Positions 6,540 to 8,083 of a stretch of 8,083 nt of DNA are shown in pieces. Origin of the DNA: Verrucomicrobiota bacterium (GTDB lineage: Bacteria > Verrucomicrobiota > Lentisphaeria > Oligosphaerales > Oligosphaeraceae); NCBI GenBank assembly GCA_022709995.1, contig JAKLHU010000077.1:1-8083 (forward strand). Direction: 5' to 3'. A program made the position numbers and the translations under genes. How positions within the stretch are numbered: position 1 is the stretch's first letter; each line of letters opens with the position of its first letter. The notes beneath the pieces were generated by a model. The model did no database searches, had not been told where the DNA came from, and worked only from the letters and a program-made list of their open reading frames with translations.

Positions 6540-6601
6540 GAAAGAGCAAGCGAGTACAGGGTGGAAATCATTTTTCCCTGCCCGGAAAGGGCCGGCCCTG
6601 C

Positions 6602-6629
6602 TTGCCAAGTACGAATGTTCCTTTATATT
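6602..6629 (+). promoter_or_regulatory. Promoter of the tRNA-Pro gene
   Basis: TTGCCA (6602-6607) and TATATT (6624-6629) each match five of six sigma-70 consensus bases, with a 16-nt spacer. The predicted start point near 6636 lies about 10 nt before the tRNA. A 12-bp perfect palindrome, AGGGCCGGCCCT (6588-6599), sits directly upstream of the -35. Confidence 0.65.
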
Positions 6630-6646
6630 AGAAGCCTGTATTCCAT

Positions 6647-6724
6647 CGGGGCGTAGCGCAGTCTGGTTAGCGCGAGTGGTTTGGGACCACTAGGTCGGGG
6701 GTTCGAATCCCTCCGCCCCGACCA
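6647..6724 (+). tRNA. tRNA-Pro (anticodon UGG)
   Basis: The full cloverleaf can be drawn. The acceptor stem pairs CGGGGCG (6647-6653) with CGCCCCG (6714-6720). The D-stem is GCGC/GCGC with an AGTCTGGTTA loop. The anticodon stem AGTGG/CCACT encloses TTTGGGA, with anticodon TGG at 6682-6684. The variable region is AGGTC, and the T-arm has the loop TTCGAAT. Discriminator A6721 is followed by an encoded CCA (6722-6724). The C1-G72 pair is typical of bacterial tRNA-Pro. The gene has its own promoter and terminator. Confidence 0.97.
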
Positions 6725-6736
6725 CATTTTGTCCGC

Positions 6737-6780
6737 AGCCCTCAAGTCCGCCATCGGCTTCGAGGGCTTTGTTTTGTTTT
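6737..6780 (+). terminator. Intrinsic terminator of the tRNA gene
   Basis: AGCCCTC (6737-6743) pairs with GAGGGCT (6762-6768). The stem extends by AAG/CTT past a one-base bulge (C6761), around the loop TCCGCCATCGG. The tail TTGTTTTGTTTT follows. It begins 12 nt after the tRNA CCA end. Confidence 0.88.
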
Positions 6781-6986
6781 GCCAACTTCCACAAAACAAG
6801 CTACTTGCGAATTTTTTCCTTCCCGTTCTCCTCACCTTGTAGAGAAGGCATTTTCGCCGAAAACCGAGAGAGGTTTCAGGTTTTTCTCTTGGTGTTTCTC
6901 TGCCGCAGGACTAAGTCCTACCCTCGATTCCAACGGCAAGAAAACCGTGATTTCAATGAGTTATGACTTTTTCTCCTTTGGCCCGT
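6781..6986. other. Lower-GC spacer without a supportable gene
   Basis: This is the first part of the 367-nt gap before the second SDR gene. It is visibly more A/T-rich and pyrimidine-patterned than the coding regions. Two overlapping short open frames cross it without ribosome binding sites or protein-like composition. A small AGGAC-TAA-GTCCT hairpin (6907-6919) is the only structure seen and has no T-tract. Confidence 0.45.
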
Positions 6987-7056
6987 CTGCGCAGAAGTGT
7001 TTCCAGTCCATGTGATATGCTCATTGATGCATTCATTGTGCACTTCTGATGCGCAG
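6987..7056 (+). other. Long imperfect stem-loop upstream of the second SDR gene
   Basis: CAGAAGTG (6992-6999) pairs with CACTTCTG (7041-7048). The stem continues outward by five pairs (6987-6991 with 7052-7056) past a 3-nt bulge (ATG, 7049-7051). The 41-nt loop contains the small palindrome ATGCAT. The structure lies 92-161 nt before the start codon and upstream of the putative -10, so it is more likely a DNA-level or separate RNA element than part of the leader mRNA. Confidence 0.4.
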
Positions 7057-7093
7057 GACGTGTTAAGCAGCGGGCCGTGGCGCGACAGGGAAG

Positions 7094-7123
7094 TATATTG
7101 TTTAACACCAGATCACGGTGTTA
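7094..7123 (+). promoter_or_regulatory. Putative -10 and operator-like palindrome of the second SDR gene
   Basis: TATATT (7094-7099) is a five-of-six -10 match, but no convincing -35 is seen 16-18 nt upstream. Four bases after it lies the perfect inverted repeat TAACACC (7103-7109) / GGTGTTA (7117-7123), separated by 7 nt. It covers the expected transcription start, the position of a repressor operator. It ends 24 nt before the start codon. Confidence 0.4.
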
Positions 7124-7147
7124 TGGGCAAAGCAAGGGAAGAAAGCG

Positions 7148-7957
7148 ATGTTTGAGCAGCGCGTGGCCATCGTGACCGGGGCGGGGGGCGGAATTGGTCT
7201 GGCGACCTGCCGAGCATTGTCCCGGGACGGATTCTATGTGGTAGTCACGGATATCACTCTGGAGCGTTCCCTGGCGGTGGCCGAGGAGTTGCAAGGGAAG
7301 GCGAAGGGGGCAATGCCCGTGAAACTCGATGTCATGGGCAGTGCATCGGAAATAGCGGCGGTTGTGGAAGGAATTTTTGCCCATACTGGACGCATCGACG
7401 TTCTGGTCAACAATGCCGGTGGGTCGGCGGCGCTTTTGGGTAAGATAACGGATTTCCGCGAGGCTGAGGAAGCGACCTGGGAGTGGGTTTTGCGGCTGAA
7501 TCTTGGCGGGACAATGCGTTGCGCCCATGCTGTTCTCCAATATATGCTGGCGGCGAGATATGGCCGGATCATCAATTTGGCGTCGATTGCGGCGAATGGG
7601 CTTCCGGGTCGGGCGGACTATTCGGCCGCCAAGGCCGGCATTGTTGGCTTTTCGAAGGCGTTGGCCATGGAGGTCGGCTATGCTGGGATTACGGTGAACT
7701 GCGTTTCCCCGGGTCTCATCGAGCGCATGCGGCCGGCCGGCTCGGAAATATTACCGCAGGAGTGCGCAGCCCACCCCACGGATGGCAACTGGCTTGGGCA
7801 TACTGGGGTGCCGATGGATGTCGCGGAGACCATTGCATTTTTGTCTTCGGAGGCGGCATCGTACGTCACGGGGATGGATGTCCTGGTTGACGGCGGACGC
7901 ATGCTTGGCCCGACAAGCCAGATGGGACGCCAGACCCTGTATAACAAAAATGCATAA
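7148..7957 (+). CDS. SDR-family oxidoreductase, NAD-type
   Basis: This is a second classical SDR, of 269 residues. I chose ATG 7148, eight bases after AAGGGA (7134-7139); a GTG at 7118 in the same frame would add a basic, non-family stretch and overlaps the palindrome. Motifs are TGAGGGIG (10-17), Asp35 at the end of the second strand, Asp61, NNAG (88-91), Asn118, the catalytic residues Ser146, Tyr158 and Lys162 (YSAAK), and SPG at 187-189. Asp35 and the absence of a basic residue in the glycine loop point to NAD(H), and so perhaps to an oxidative, catabolic role on a sugar, polyol or hydroxy acid. It differs clearly from the SDR at 3105. Its codons end in G, T and C more evenly, unlike the C-dominated genes upstream. 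A further gene begins 87 nt downstream, so it is probably the first gene of an operon that leaves the window. Confidence 0.9.
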   Translation: MFEQRVAIVTGAGGGIGLATCRALSRDGFYVVVTDITLERSLAVAEELQGKAKGAMPVKLDVMGSASEIAAVVEGIFAHTGRIDVLVNNAGGSAALLGKITDFREAEEATWEWVLRLNLGGTMRCAHAVLQYMLAARYGRIINLASIAANGLPGRADYSAAKAGIVGFSKALAMEVGYAGITVNCVSPGLIERMRPAGSEILPQECAAHPTDGNWLGHTGVPMDVAETIAFLSSEAASYVTGMDVLVDGGRMLGPTSQMGRQTLYNKNA

Positions 7958-8044
7958 CAACGGTAAGGCGGAGGCTAAGCCGGCGCCACGTGGGAAGGAT
8001 AACGTTTCGTGCCATTGCCGGGGCGTACAAGGAGTTCACATAAC

Positions 8045-8083
8045 ATGCGCAAAATTGGCATTGTTTATGACACGCTGAAGATG
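8045..8083 (+). CDS. Start of an unidentified protein (truncated by the window)
   Basis: ATG 8045 follows AAGGAG (8029-8034) by 10 nt and opens the frame MRKIGIVYDTLKM, which runs off the window. The hydrophobic KIGIVYD strand suggests an alpha/beta protein beginning with a nucleotide- or sugar-binding type fold, but 13 residues cannot identify it. It lies 87 nt after the SDR on the same strand with no terminator between, so it probably belongs to the same operon and may reveal the SDR's substrate. Confidence 0.6.
   Translation, partial: MRKIGIVYDTLKM

Noticed and set aside
4646..6571. A 641-codon minus-strand open frame opposite the secreted protein gene
   Set aside because: It is an antisense shadow caused by codon bias. 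The plus strand has a strong ribosome binding site, a signal peptide and ordered domains.
6623..6835. A minus-strand frame containing RRDSNPRPSGPKPLALTRLRYAP
   Set aside because: This is the familiar false protein made by translating the antisense of a tRNA gene; it coincides with tRNA-Pro.

Overview
The window reads as chromosomal DNA of a Gram-negative, GC-rich bacterium. An outer-membrane porin with a coiled-coil stalk, a MtaA/CmuA-type member of the uroporphyrinogen decarboxylase superfamily and a secreted barrel-plus-jelly-roll hydrolase-like protein suggest the PVC group, most likely Lentisphaerota or a relative. That placement is inferred from gene types, not from a marker gene. Every gene I can support lies on the + strand.

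Layout: (1) Positions 1-1321 hold a putative porin whose first base is just outside the window. One missing base near 1019 splits it, and a textbook intrinsic terminator follows at 1360-1397. (2) 1398-1940 is non-coding and repeat-rich, with a 26-bp tandem array (1590-1696) and a 9-nt GGAC-centred array (1759-1822). (3) 1941-2951 encodes a zinc-type corrinoid methyltransferase-like protein of the UroD superfamily, followed 153 nt later by an SDR oxidoreductase (3105-3860); the two may be co-transcribed. (4) 3861-4636 is a 776-nt gap with a strong GC hairpin and a few promoter-like hexamers but no convincing gene. (5) 4637-6427 encodes a large secreted protein with a barrel-like, glycosidase-like N-terminal region and a C-terminal carbohydrate-binding-like domain. 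(6) 6602-6780 is a compact tRNA-Pro(UGG) unit with promoter, tRNA with encoded CCA, and terminator. (7) 6781-7147 is a lower-GC leader with a long imperfect stem-loop and an operator-like inverted repeat. (8) 7148-7957 encodes a second, NAD-type SDR, and the first 13 codons of another gene begin at 8045.

The content fits carbohydrate or small-alcohol catabolism: outer-membrane uptake (porin), extracellular polymer attack (secreted hydrolase-like protein), alcohol/ketone oxidation (two SDRs) and perhaps methyl-group handling (UroD-like protein). No substrate can be named from sequence alone. I see no complete new defence or mobile system. The points most worth a second look are the two adjacent tandem repeats, the unassigned secreted hydrolase-like protein, the methyltransferase/SDR pair and the broken porin.
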